From: Candidatus Cloacimonadota bacterium
GTDB lineage: Bacteria > Cloacimonadota > Cloacimonadia > Cloacimonadales > TCS61
Direction of reading: 5' to 3'
Assembly (NCBI GenBank): GCA_011372345.1
Contig: DRTC01000515.1
Location: 1 to 6,437, forward strand
DNA: 6,437 nucleotides
How positions within the stretch are numbered: the first letter of the stretch is position 1; each line of letters opens with the position of its first letter. A program made the position numbers and the translations under genes. Below, in pieces: positions 1 through 5,144 of the stretch. The notes below the pieces were generated by a model that did not search any database, had not been told where the DNA came from, and saw only the letters and a program-made list of their open reading frames with translations.

Positions 1-28
1 AGATTGAAATGACGGATTAAAATTGTAT

Positions 29-75
29 CACAAGCAATCCTGCTTGTGCAATTGGAACAAACAAGATTGTTTGTT
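29..75. repeat. Two adjacent perfect hairpins (8/4/8)
   Basis: Two perfect palindromes lie 7 bases apart. The first is CACAAGCA-ATCC-TGCTTGTG at 29-48 and the second is AACAAACA-AGAT-TGTTTGTT at 56-75. Both have 8-bp stems and 4-base loops but different stem sequences. They lie between a possible upstream stop (TAA at 18-20 in one frame) and a truncated VOC gene. Neither has a following T-tract, so an intrinsic terminator is not clearly shown. They resemble the other post-stop palindromes of this window and are best called dispersed intergenic repeats. Confidence 0.6.
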
Positions 76-85
76 ATACACTTGA

Positions 86-286
86 CTTGACACTACAAAC
101 ATCGATAACAAAACCTGCCGATTGAGTTTCTTTTTGGAAGCGGAAAAAACAACGCAGGAAAATTTCCATAAATTAAAAGAAGCAGGAGTAAAAATCCTGC
201 AGGAAAAACCGGATCAGGTTGCTGATGATACATTTACTTTTCAATTTCTTGATCCGGATGGGAATATTCTGGAGGTTGTTGGATAA
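86..286 (+). pseudogene. VOC/glyoxalase-fold protein, C-terminal fragment
   Basis: The open frame runs from just after an in-frame TGA (83-85) to TAA at 284-286 and contains no ATG and no convincing ribosome binding site. About 54 residues from 122 read as one beta-alpha-beta-beta-beta half of a vicinal oxygen chelate domain. There is an amphipathic helix with the pattern HKLKEAGVKI, then FQFLDPDGNILEVVG, the classic last two strands of glyoxalase/bleomycin-resistance-like proteins. The Glu of NILEVV sits where the family has its C-terminal metal ligand. Whole proteins of this kind are about 115-130 residues, and the N-terminal half does not appear in any frame of bases 1-85, which hold two hairpins instead. 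I therefore read it as a 5'-truncated remnant. The substrate cannot be told from this half. An unusual start codon is possible but unlikely. Confidence 0.7.
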
Positions 287-290
287 TTGT

Positions 291-310
291 AAGACATGAT
301 TCCAATCTTG
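291..310. repeat. Post-stop palindromic element, copy A
   Basis: Four bases after the VOC fragment's stop codon lies an imperfect palindrome with core GATT-CC-AATC (298-307), followed by TTGTTTAGGAATAAT. The core and right flank match the element at 2026-2039 closely (A(A/T)GATTC(A/C)AATCTTGTT), so the two look like copies of one repeat. The stem is short, and terminator activity is possible but not evident. Confidence 0.4.
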
Positions 311-417
311 TTTAGGAATAATTTGCATTTTTCCTTTGACGGAAATAAAGGTTCTTTCTAAAAGAAAATAGATTTAAAAAATTTAGTGGATTGTTTTTTG
401 ATATTATCAATGTAAAC

Positions 418-422
418 GGAGA
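418..422 (+). promoter_or_regulatory. Ribosome binding site of the DNA methyltransferase
   Basis: GGAGA lies 6 bases before the ATG at 429, an ideal Shine-Dalgarno position. It fixes this ATG as the start. A TTGACG at 336-341 could be a -35 box, but no good -10 box stands at the right distance, so I do not call a promoter. Confidence 0.7.
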
Positions 423-428
423 TAATTA

Positions 429-1592
429 ATGTATAAAGAAATTGTTTTAAAATATCCTGATCGGTTAGATGACAGAGATTTGCAGGCTATTAAAATTTTC
501 AATAGTTCATTCAACGAAAATGAGATAAGACTAGAGTGCGACAATAATCGAGTTGTAGTCTTATTGAAAGAAGTTGATCTTAATAATTTGAAAGATGTTT
601 CTTCTCGTATTTCTTATTATTCAAAAAAGAAGATATTTCAAGATGTTCTAAATTCAATTGAACAGATAAAAAGTTACGGAATCAACGGGAAAAAAAGGAA
701 TTATGTCGATTATAATAAAGAGAGAAAAGTAAAAAGCAGGAAAGTTAAAGAACAGCAAAGAAGTCAGTATTTTTATGCACAGGGAAATGAGTTCACAAAA
801 GAAGAAAATTCATTTCCGGAAAAATATAAGAACAGGATCATTACCGCTGATTCCGAATTTTTTTTAAAGAAGATTCCGGATAATTCTGTCGATTTGGTTT
901 TTACTTCCCCTCCGTATAATTTCGGTTTGGAATATGCAGAGGATCAGGATACTTCATATTGGGAAGACTATTTTTCAAAATTGTTCAAAATATTTAAAGA
1001 ATGCATCAGAGTTTTGAAATATGGCGGCAGGATAATTATTAATGTTCAACCTCTATTTTCGGATTATATTCCAAGTCACCAAATCATAAGTAATTTCTTC
1101 ATCAAAGAAAAACTAATCTGGAAAGGTGAAATTCTCTGGGAAAAAAATAATTACAACTGCAAATATACTGCCTGGGGAAGCTGGAAAAGTCCGAGTAATC
1201 CCTATTTGAAATATACCTGGGAATTTATTGAAATCTTCTGTAAAGGTTCGTTAAAAAAGCCCGGAGTAAAAGAAAACATAGATATTTCTGCTGATGAATT
1301 TAAAAAATGGGTTGTTGCCAAATGGTCTATTGCTCCGGAAAGAAAAATGAAAGAATTTGGTCATCCTGCCATGTTCCCGCAAGAATTGGTCGAGAGAGTT
1401 CTGAAACTTTTCAGTTATCGAGGTGACATTGTTTTAGATCCTTTTAATGGAGTTGGTACAACTACAGTTGTTGCCAAGAGATTAAAAAGAAATTATCTTG
1501 GTCTCGATATCTCGGAAGAATATTGTAAAAAAGCAGAAGAAAGAATTGAAAATTTAAGATACGATTTAGGACTATTTGCTGATGAAATATGA
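429..1592 (+). CDS. Site-specific DNA methyltransferase, N4-cytosine/N6-adenine beta class
   Basis: This enzyme transfers a methyl group from S-adenosylmethionine to an exocyclic amino group of a base in a specific DNA site. Residues 1-130 are a lysine-rich, partly helical N-terminal extension that I do not recognise. The catalytic region (about 135-380) has motif IV TSPPY at 159-163, motif X-like HPAMFPQELVERVL at 312-325, the AdoMet loop DPFNGVGTT at 337-345 and motif II YLGLDIS at 356-362. Motif IV before motif I defines the beta order of the N6_N4_Mtase family. (T/S)SPPY favours N4-cytosine methylation but does not prove it. The segment WGSWKSPSNPYL (249-260) and its surroundings are the likely target-recognition part. 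The length of 387 residues is normal and the gene looks intact. The next frame starts at 1582, inside its last codons, as in a coupled restriction-modification pair, but that partner is broken, so this may now be an orphan methyltransferase. The target site cannot be predicted. Confidence 0.92.
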   Translation: MYKEIVLKYPDRLDDRDLQAIKIFNSSFNENEIRLECDNNRVVVLLKEVDLNNLKDVSSRISYYSKKKIFQDVLNSIEQIKSYGINGKKRNYVDYNKERKVKSRKVKEQQRSQYFYAQGNEFTKEENSFPEKYKNRIITADSEFFLKKIPDNSVDLVFTSPPYNFGLEYAEDQDTSYWEDYFSKLFKIFKECIRVLKYGGRIIINVQPLFSDYIPSHQIISNFFIKEKLIWKGEILWEKNNYNCKYTAWGSWKSPSNPYLKYTWEFIEIFCKGSLKKPGVKENIDISADEFKKWVVAKWSIAPERKMKEFGHPAMFPQELVERVLKLFSYRGDIVLDPFNGVGTTTVVAKRLKRNYLGLDISEEYCKKAEERIENLRYDLGLFADEI

Positions 1593-2022
1593 TATAAGAA
1601 AGAAAATCGAGGAATTGGTCACAACTTATGATAGTGTTGTTAAACAAGTAAATATCGACCAGAATTTTGTTATGGGCATCTAATGTAAAGCTTATACTGA
1701 AAATGCAATGATGAAAAGGATTTTGGTTGATTTCAGCCTGCTGAAAACGATTCATTCACAGATTAGTTGTTACTTGTTCCAGTTAGAAAGTCAACTTGGC
1801 GGTGATTATTGCGACTTGAAGCAGGTAACTTTCGGCAGCAGATCAACACATACTTTGATGTCGTATTTTCCTGAAGTAAAACTGCAGATATTTACTTTTC
1901 TCAAAGGTGAAAGGAAAGTAGATAGACCTATCCACCGTTCCGAATACTTCAAACCCTTGGCAAAGAAAAGGATAAAAAAAGCAATCATGCTTCTGGCTTC
2001 GGATTTGAAAAAATACCTGTAA
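1582..2022 (+). pseudogene. Stop-interrupted partner of the methyltransferase (possible restriction endonuclease remnant)
   Basis: An ATG at 1582 overlaps the end of the methyltransferase by 11 bases and has AGGA at 1568-1571 as a possible ribosome binding site. It encodes 33 residues (MKYDIRKKIEELV at the start), then meets TAA at 1681-1683. The same frame continues without a further stop to 2020-2022, giving 113 more codons. Its tight coupling to a methyltransferase is typical of restriction-modification operons, which suggests a restriction enzyme, but I do not recognise the family. The joined length of about 147 codons is short for a type II enzyme, so an internal deletion is also possible. 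GGDYCDLK (about 1799-1822) holds a D-x-K-like triplet that could belong to a PD-(D/E)XK nuclease core, though this is weak. Alternatives are two separate small genes, or a sequencing error at 1681. Confidence 0.5.
1708..2022 (+). CDS. Hypothetical protein (open 3' part of the interrupted frame)
   Basis: This 104-codon frame begins at the first ATG (1708, with a second at 1711) after the in-frame TAA at 1681. No good Shine-Dalgarno sequence precedes either ATG, which argues against independent translation. The product would be basic, with no signal peptide or membrane segment. It has a helical start (LLKTIHSQISCYLFQLESQLG), a central stretch ending in FGSRSTHTLMSYF, and a lysine-rich helical tail (KPLAKKRIKKAIMLL). 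I do not recognise it. Because it shares a frame with the 1582 start, I prefer to see it as the 3' part of one decayed gene. Confidence 0.4.
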   Translation: MMKRILVDFSLLKTIHSQISCYLFQLESQLGGDYCDLKQVTFGSRSTHTLMSYFPEVKLQIFTFLKGERKVDRPIHRSEYFKPLAKKRIKKAIMLLASDLKKYL

Positions 2023-2025
2023 AAT

Positions 2026-2039
2026 AAGATTCAAATCTT
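2026..2039. repeat. Post-stop palindromic element, copy B
   Basis: AAGATT-CA-AATCTT starts 3 bases after the stop at 2020-2022 and is followed by GTTAATAGATAAT. It resembles the elements at 291-310 and 2571-2589 in sequence and in its position directly behind a stop codon. A 6-bp AT-rich stem without a T-tract is a poor terminator. Confidence 0.45.
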
Positions 2040-2055
2040 GTTAATAGATAATGCT

Positions 2056-2086
2056 TTTCGCGATTTTTCGCATATTTCGCAGGCAA
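2056..2086 (+). repeat. TTTCG triad repeat, copy 1
   Basis: Three TTTCGC units stand at 2056-2061, 2066-2071 and 2075-2080, spaced 10 and 9 bases, followed by AGGCAA. The same layout recurs at 2657-2687 before the CitE-like gene. This copy ends just before the ribosome binding site of the MaoC gene. Confidence 0.6.
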
Positions 2087-2099
2087 AAAGGAAAAAATT

Positions 2100-2570
2100 A
2101 TGATCCATGAAATGAAAAAAACTTTCGGCAGATATCTGGAAGAATTCAAAGTTGGAGATGTTTATCAACATTATCCCGCTAAAACCATCACCGAAAGCGA
2201 CAACAATCTATTCTGTTTATTAACAATGAATCATCATCCTTTGCACCTTGATCAGCAATATTGCGAAACTGAAACTTACGGTAAACCACTTGTCGTCGGA
2301 ACTCTCGTTTTCAGTATTGTTGCAGGAATGACGGTTTCCGAGATCAGCGGGAAAGCAATCGCAAATCTCGATTATGAAAAAGTTACTCATAACAATCCTG
2401 TTTTTATCGGAGATACAATCCGTGCTGAAACTGAAATCCTCAAAGTTAGGGAATCAAAAACTAAACCTGATCGAGGAATTGTTTTTGTGGAGACTCGGGC
2501 ATTTAATCAGAATAATGAAAAGGTTCTGACTTTTCGGAGACATGTTTTGGTTCCGAAGAAAGATTCGTAA
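2100..2570 (+). CDS. MaoC-family (R)-specific enoyl-CoA hydratase/dehydratase
   Basis: This is a predicted cytosolic hot-dog-fold hydratase adding water to, or removing it from, an acyl-CoA double bond. AAGGAA at 2088-2093 lies 6 bases before the ATG. At 156 residues it has the normal single-domain length. FKVGDVY (16-22) is the usual N-terminal strand. NHHPLHLD (44-51) is the hydratase motif, with His49 as catalytic His, and YGKPLVVGTL (60-69) follows. NPVFIGDTIRAETEIL (99-114) is the substrate-side strand pair. At the position of the Asp in the usual D-x4-H dyad this protein has Asn44. The HHPLHLD pattern and the CitE-like lyase gene downstream resemble mesaconyl-CoA or itaconyl-CoA hydratases, which work with citramalyl- or malyl-CoA lyases. 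The substrate is inference. An alternative is a general R-hydratase of fatty-acid metabolism. There is no signal peptide. Confidence 0.85.
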   Translation: MIHEMKKTFGRYLEEFKVGDVYQHYPAKTITESDNNLFCLLTMNHHPLHLDQQYCETETYGKPLVVGTLVFSIVAGMTVSEISGKAIANLDYEKVTHNNPVFIGDTIRAETEILKVRESKTKPDRGIVFVETRAFNQNNEKVLTFRRHVLVPKKDS

Positions 2571-2589
2571 AACAAGATGCTTTCTTGTT
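2571..2589. repeat. Post-stop palindromic element, copy C / possible terminator
   Basis: AACAAGA-TGCTT-TCTTGTT begins on the base after the stop codon of the MaoC gene. The stem is 7 bp and perfect, but there is no T-tract. Sequence and placement resemble the elements at 291-310 and 2026-2039. It could protect the 3' end of the upstream message or weakly terminate. Confidence 0.5.
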
Positions 2590-2656
2590 AGAGAGAATAA
2601 ACCGATAATAAAACGAATATAATAATGACAATTTAGCAAGTTGTTTTATAAAGTAA

Positions 2657-2687
2657 TTTCGCATCCTTTCGTGTATTCCGCGGGTAA
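2657..2687 (+). repeat. TTTCG triad repeat, copy 2
   Basis: TTTCGC at 2657, TTTCGT at 2667 and TTCCGC at 2676 repeat the 10- and 9-base spacing of the copy at 2056, and GGGTAA follows. It ends 5 bases before the ATG at 2693, so its GGG(T)AAG may also serve as the ribosome binding site of the lyase gene. Confidence 0.6.
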
Positions 2688-2692
2688 GAAAA

Positions 2693-3586
2693 ATGAAAAA
2701 TAAAATGACGCAAAAAAACTACCTCCTCCGCAGCCTGCTTTTCGTTCCGGGAAACAGCACAAAATTGATGTTAAGCGCTTCCAAGACAAATGCAGATGCA
2801 CTCATTCTTGACCTTGAAGATTCTGTTCTTGATTCGGAGAAAACGAAGGCTCGGGAAATCATCAAAGAAAAAGTAGAGTCAGGATTATTCCAAAATTTCC
2901 ATGTTTTAGTGCGACTGAATGATCGAGAAAGCGATTTGCTGGAAGATGAAATAAAAACTCTGACAATCGAAGGAATATTTGGTTTTATTCTACCCAAATC
3001 TCAAAACGAACAAGATGTAATTTTTTTAGAAAAATTATTAGATAAAATCGAAAAGGGGAAAGAATTTCCAACTGGAAAATTCAAAATAATTCCTTTGATC
3101 GAGACTACAGAAGCTGTTTTATCCATTCAGAAAATATGTAATTCCTCAAAAAGAATAATTGCTGTTTGTTTCGGAAGCGAAGATTTTCTCAACGATCTGC
3201 AGGGAACTCACGATGAAGAAAATATCGCACTTTTAGTTCCGAGAGCAAATATCGCGATGGCAGCAAGAGCAGCAGGAATTATTCCTATCGATACACTACA
3301 CACGAATGTTCATAATCTGCAAGATTTGGAGAAGGAACTGAAGGTGGCAAAAGCGCTTGGATTTGAAGGAAAACTGCTGTTGCATCCAAAAGAAATCGAA
3401 CTTACACACAAATATTTTACTCCTTCGGAAGAAGAATATAAAAAGGCAAAAGAATTGTTGAGATTAAATGCGCAAGCAAAGAAACTGAGAAAAAAAGTAG
3501 CGATTATAAATGAAAGATTCATCGGACCGCCAATGATCAAAACTGCGAAAAAGATCATCAAGAGGTATGAGATGATAAAAATGTAG
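2693..3586 (+). CDS. HpcH/HpaI aldolase family, CitE-like acyl-CoA lyase
   Basis: The enzyme is predicted to cleave or form a C-C bond in a 3-hydroxyacyl-CoA such as citramalyl-, malyl- or methylmalyl-CoA, using Mg2+ in a TIM barrel. At 297 residues it has the full length of stand-alone CitE-like proteins. LRSLLFVPG (12-20) is the hallmark first strand with the substrate Arg13. ILDLEDSV (38-45) follows, then VRLN with Arg74. PLIETTEAV (134-142) supplies metal ligand Glu137, and FGSEDF (160-165) supplies Asp164. GKLLLHPKEI (226-235) is the C-terminal signature. No citrate lyase alpha or gamma subunit is nearby, so true citrate lyase is unlikely. The adjacent MaoC hydratase suggests a hydratase-lyase pair. 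Start at 2693; Met5 (2705) is an alternative. The TAG stop is part of the GTAG foot of a palindromic element, so the extreme C-terminus may have been changed by its arrival. Confidence 0.85.
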   Translation: MKNKMTQKNYLLRSLLFVPGNSTKLMLSASKTNADALILDLEDSVLDSEKTKAREIIKEKVESGLFQNFHVLVRLNDRESDLLEDEIKTLTIEGIFGFILPKSQNEQDVIFLEKLLDKIEKGKEFPTGKFKIIPLIETTEAVLSIQKICNSSKRIIAVCFGSEDFLNDLQGTHDEENIALLVPRANIAMAARAAGIIPIDTLHTNVHNLQDLEKELKVAKALGFEGKLLLHPKEIELTHKYFTPSEEEYKKAKELLRLNAQAKKLRKKVAIINERFIGPPMIKTAKKIIKRYEMIKM

Positions 3587-3695
3587 TTCGGAACTTGTTC
3601 CGAGAACATTTAATGTGCATCTTTTCGATTTGTAAAATATTAACCGAGTTTGATCGATTTCTGTGATTTTGTCTCGGAACAAGTTCCGAACTACA
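3582..3695. repeat. REP-like inverted pair (BIME-like), GTAG-footed hairpins
   Basis: The two ends (3582-3605 and 3672-3695) form a perfect 24-bp inverted repeat around 66 bases. Each end is itself a hairpin, TCGGAAC-TT-GTTCCGA, preceded on its own 5' side by GTAG (3583-3586 on plus; 3694-3691 on minus). A GTAG tetranucleotide at the foot of a short palindrome, in facing pairs, is the signature of REP sequences handled by RAYT (TnpA-REP) Y1 transposases. The element fills nearly the whole gap between the CitE-like stop and the ligase ribosome binding site. A third copy of the hairpin lies at 5111-5133. It could also act on RNA as a stem that separates the two genes. Confidence 0.7.
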
Positions 3696-3699
3696 AAAA

Positions 3700-3703
3700 A
3701 GGA
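3700..3703 (+). promoter_or_regulatory. Ribosome binding site deciding a TTG start
   Basis: AGGA lies 6 bases before TTG at 3710. An in-frame TAA at 3704-3706 excludes any earlier start, and the next in-frame ATG is codon 37. The first 36 residues belong to the family pattern leading to HAGKYVPYY, so TTG is the real start. Confidence 0.65.
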
Positions 3704-3709
3704 TAAACA

Positions 3710-5020
3710 TTGGAAAAATCAATCTTCCAAATACCAATTAAAACCTTAAAAAGATATTCCTTCTATAAAAAAAGTCAGTATTGGTCTAAAGAAAAACTGC
3801 AAAATTATCAAGATGAAATGCTGATAAAACTGGTCCAACACGCTGGAAAATATGTTCCTTACTATCGAAAACTTTTTAAAGAAATTGTTTTGGATTTAAC
3901 TTCATTTCAGGGAAGAAAAGATTTACATAAAATTCCTTTGTTAGATAAAGAAACAGTTCGCACAAGGAAAGGTGAATTTATCGCAGATAATGCCAAAAAA
4001 TATGGAATAACCTGGGATTCGACCAGCGGCACTACAGGAACTCCGCTTCATTTTGTCCTCGATAATTCGGTGCAGGCAAATAAGATCGCTGCTTTGTTAC
4101 GAAGTTACAAATGGGCTGGATATTCAATTGGAAAAAAGACTTTCAGTATTCAGAGTTATTATTTCAAAAACAATGATTTCCATTATAATAAATTTTACAA
4201 TATCTTGCGTTTCGATTCCAATCGATTGAAAAAAGAATCAGCTCTCAAAGTTATCAATGAAATAAAACGTTTCCAACCGAGATTTTTCATGGGATTTCCT
4301 TTTGATATTTTGATGTTGAGCAAATTTGCTGACGAGGAAGGAATTAAAATCCATTCTCCACAATCGATCGTTACATATGGAGAAACTTTATCTAAAAATA
4401 AACGGGGACTCTTAGAAAAAGCGTATAATTGCAAAGTTTACAATTTCTTTTCTCTTCACGAATGTGCGGCAATGATCTCGGAATGTGAACAGGGAAATCT
4501 GCATTTGATAGAAGATTTTGCTTTTCACGAAATTGTAGATGAATGCGGAAATGATACTTCTGAAAAAGGTTTCGGCGAACTTGTCGGAACAAGTCTTTAC
4601 AATTATTCGATGCCTTTGATCAGGTATAAAATCAGTGATATTGTTCAGATTGAAAAACCAATTAAAGCTTGTAAATGTAAAAGAAATTTCCGAATTGTAA
4701 AAGAAATTTCCGGCAAACAATGCGATTTCATTCAAACTCCGGACGGTAGATTTCTTGGCTCCGTGATGTCGCATTCTATCGATAATGCAAAAGGAGTAGT
4801 CTGCTCCCAACTTATCCAGAACTCGCTCGAACATATTGTTGTAAATTTAGTTGTCGATGATTCTTTTAATAAAAAATCTCAAATCGAGTTGGAGAAAGGA
4901 TTGCGGAAAAGATTGGGAAATCAGATCAAATTAGAATTCCATCAGGTTTCCCAACTGGAAAAGAAAAAGAGCGGGAAAACTCCTTTTATTATTTCGAGGA
5001 TCGGGAATGAATATTCGTAA
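3710..5020 (+). CDS. CapK/PaaK-like adenylate-forming enzyme (phenylacetate-CoA ligase family)
   Basis: A cytosolic member of the ANL superfamily that should activate a carboxylate with ATP; the acid is unknown. HAGKYVPYYRKLF (44-56) is the family's N-terminal signature. STSGTTGTP (104-112) is the phosphate-binding A3 loop. GFPFDILMLSKFADEEGI (195-212) follows. YGETLS (223-228) and FFSLHECA with His250-Glu251 form the A4-A5 region. MPLIRYKISD (301-310) is the A7-A8 core, CKC (321-323) matches the Cys-rich stretch seen in CapK-type proteins, and KKKSGKTPF (418-426) holds the C-terminal lysine region. At 436 residues it is complete. CapK-like members often sit in polysaccharide clusters, but no glycosyltransferase is present here. 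Standing after a hydratase and a lyase it could instead load an acid on CoA, but the BIME in between weakens the case for one operon. Translation starts at TTG. Confidence 0.8.
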   Translation: MEKSIFQIPIKTLKRYSFYKKSQYWSKEKLQNYQDEMLIKLVQHAGKYVPYYRKLFKEIVLDLTSFQGRKDLHKIPLLDKETVRTRKGEFIADNAKKYGITWDSTSGTTGTPLHFVLDNSVQANKIAALLRSYKWAGYSIGKKTFSIQSYYFKNNDFHYNKFYNILRFDSNRLKKESALKVINEIKRFQPRFFMGFPFDILMLSKFADEEGIKIHSPQSIVTYGETLSKNKRGLLEKAYNCKVYNFFSLHECAAMISECEQGNLHLIEDFAFHEIVDECGNDTSEKGFGELVGTSLYNYSMPLIRYKISDIVQIEKPIKACKCKRNFRIVKEISGKQCDFIQTPDGRFLGSVMSHSIDNAKGVVCSQLIQNSLEHIVVNLVVDDSFNKKSQIELEKGLRKRLGNQIKLEFHQVSQLEKKKSGKTPFIISRIGNEYS

Positions 5021-5040
5021 CTCAATCATCCTGTTTGAGT
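5020..5040. repeat. Post-stop palindromic element, copy D
   Basis: ACTCAA (5020-5025) pairs with TTGAGT (5035-5040) around a 9-base loop, TCATCCTGT. It starts on the last base of the ligase stop codon. Its right arm overlaps the GTAG of the next hairpin. The AATC and CCTG loop bases recall the first hairpin at 29-48. Confidence 0.45.
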
Positions 5041-5106
5041 AGCACATTTTTGTAAAATGTGTTTTGCATACTTTAAATGTTATCACAGAATGCAATTCTG
5101 TGCTAC
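5039..5106. repeat. REP-like inverted pair with compensatory stem changes
   Basis: GTAGCACA (5039-5046) and TGTGCTAC (5099-5106) bound a 68-base unit. Its left part is the hairpin CACATTTT-TGT-AAAATGTG (5043-5061). Its right part, read on the minus strand, is CACAGAAT-TGC-ATTCTGTG (5102-5084). Each carries GTAG at its 5' foot. The two hairpins have the same length and differ at three consecutive stem pairs plus one loop base, with both arms changed so that pairing is kept. A TTTT tract after the first hairpin (5062-5065) might let it end transcription of the ligase gene. Confidence 0.7.
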
Positions 5107-5110
5107 TATT

Positions 5111-5133
5111 GATCGGAACAAGTTCCGATCTAC
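5111..5133 (-). repeat. REP-like GTAG hairpin, third copy of the CGGAAC type
   Basis: GATCGGAAC-AA-GTTCCGATC (5111-5130) is a perfect 9/2/9 palindrome followed by TAC, so the minus strand reads GTAG at the foot. The core TCGGAAC/GTTCCGA equals the two hairpins at 3583-3694. The outer pairs are Watson-Crick here, where those have a T-G wobble. Confidence 0.65.
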
Positions 5134-5144
5134 AGACACAATCA

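Noticed and set aside
336..364. TTGACG with TAAAAG as a promoter of the methyltransferase
   Set aside because: The -35 box is good, but the -10 candidate matches poorly and the region is so AT-rich that chance matches are likely.
1681..1683. Recoding or readthrough of TAA in the methyltransferase partner
   Set aside because: TAA is the ordinary stop of other genes here (2568, 5018), and no recoding signal is visible.
2693..3586. citE, beta subunit of true citrate lyase
   Set aside because: No alpha, gamma or ligase subunit genes are nearby, and the partner is a MaoC hydratase, so a stand-alone acyl-CoA lyase is more likely.
4793..4807. GGAG-TAGTCTG-CTCC palindrome near a GTAG inside the ligase gene
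   Set aside because: The stem is only 4 bp and it lies within a conserved coding region, so it is not counted with the REP-like elements.
4412..4834. Minus-strand open frame of 140 codons inside the ligase gene
   Set aside because: It lies wholly opposite a well-supported gene, has no ribosome binding site and resembles no family. It is a shadow.
5020..5135. Cluster of four palindromes as a CRISPR array
   Set aside because: The repeats differ from each other, the spacing is irregular, and they are palindromes in both orientations, not identical direct repeats with unique spacers.
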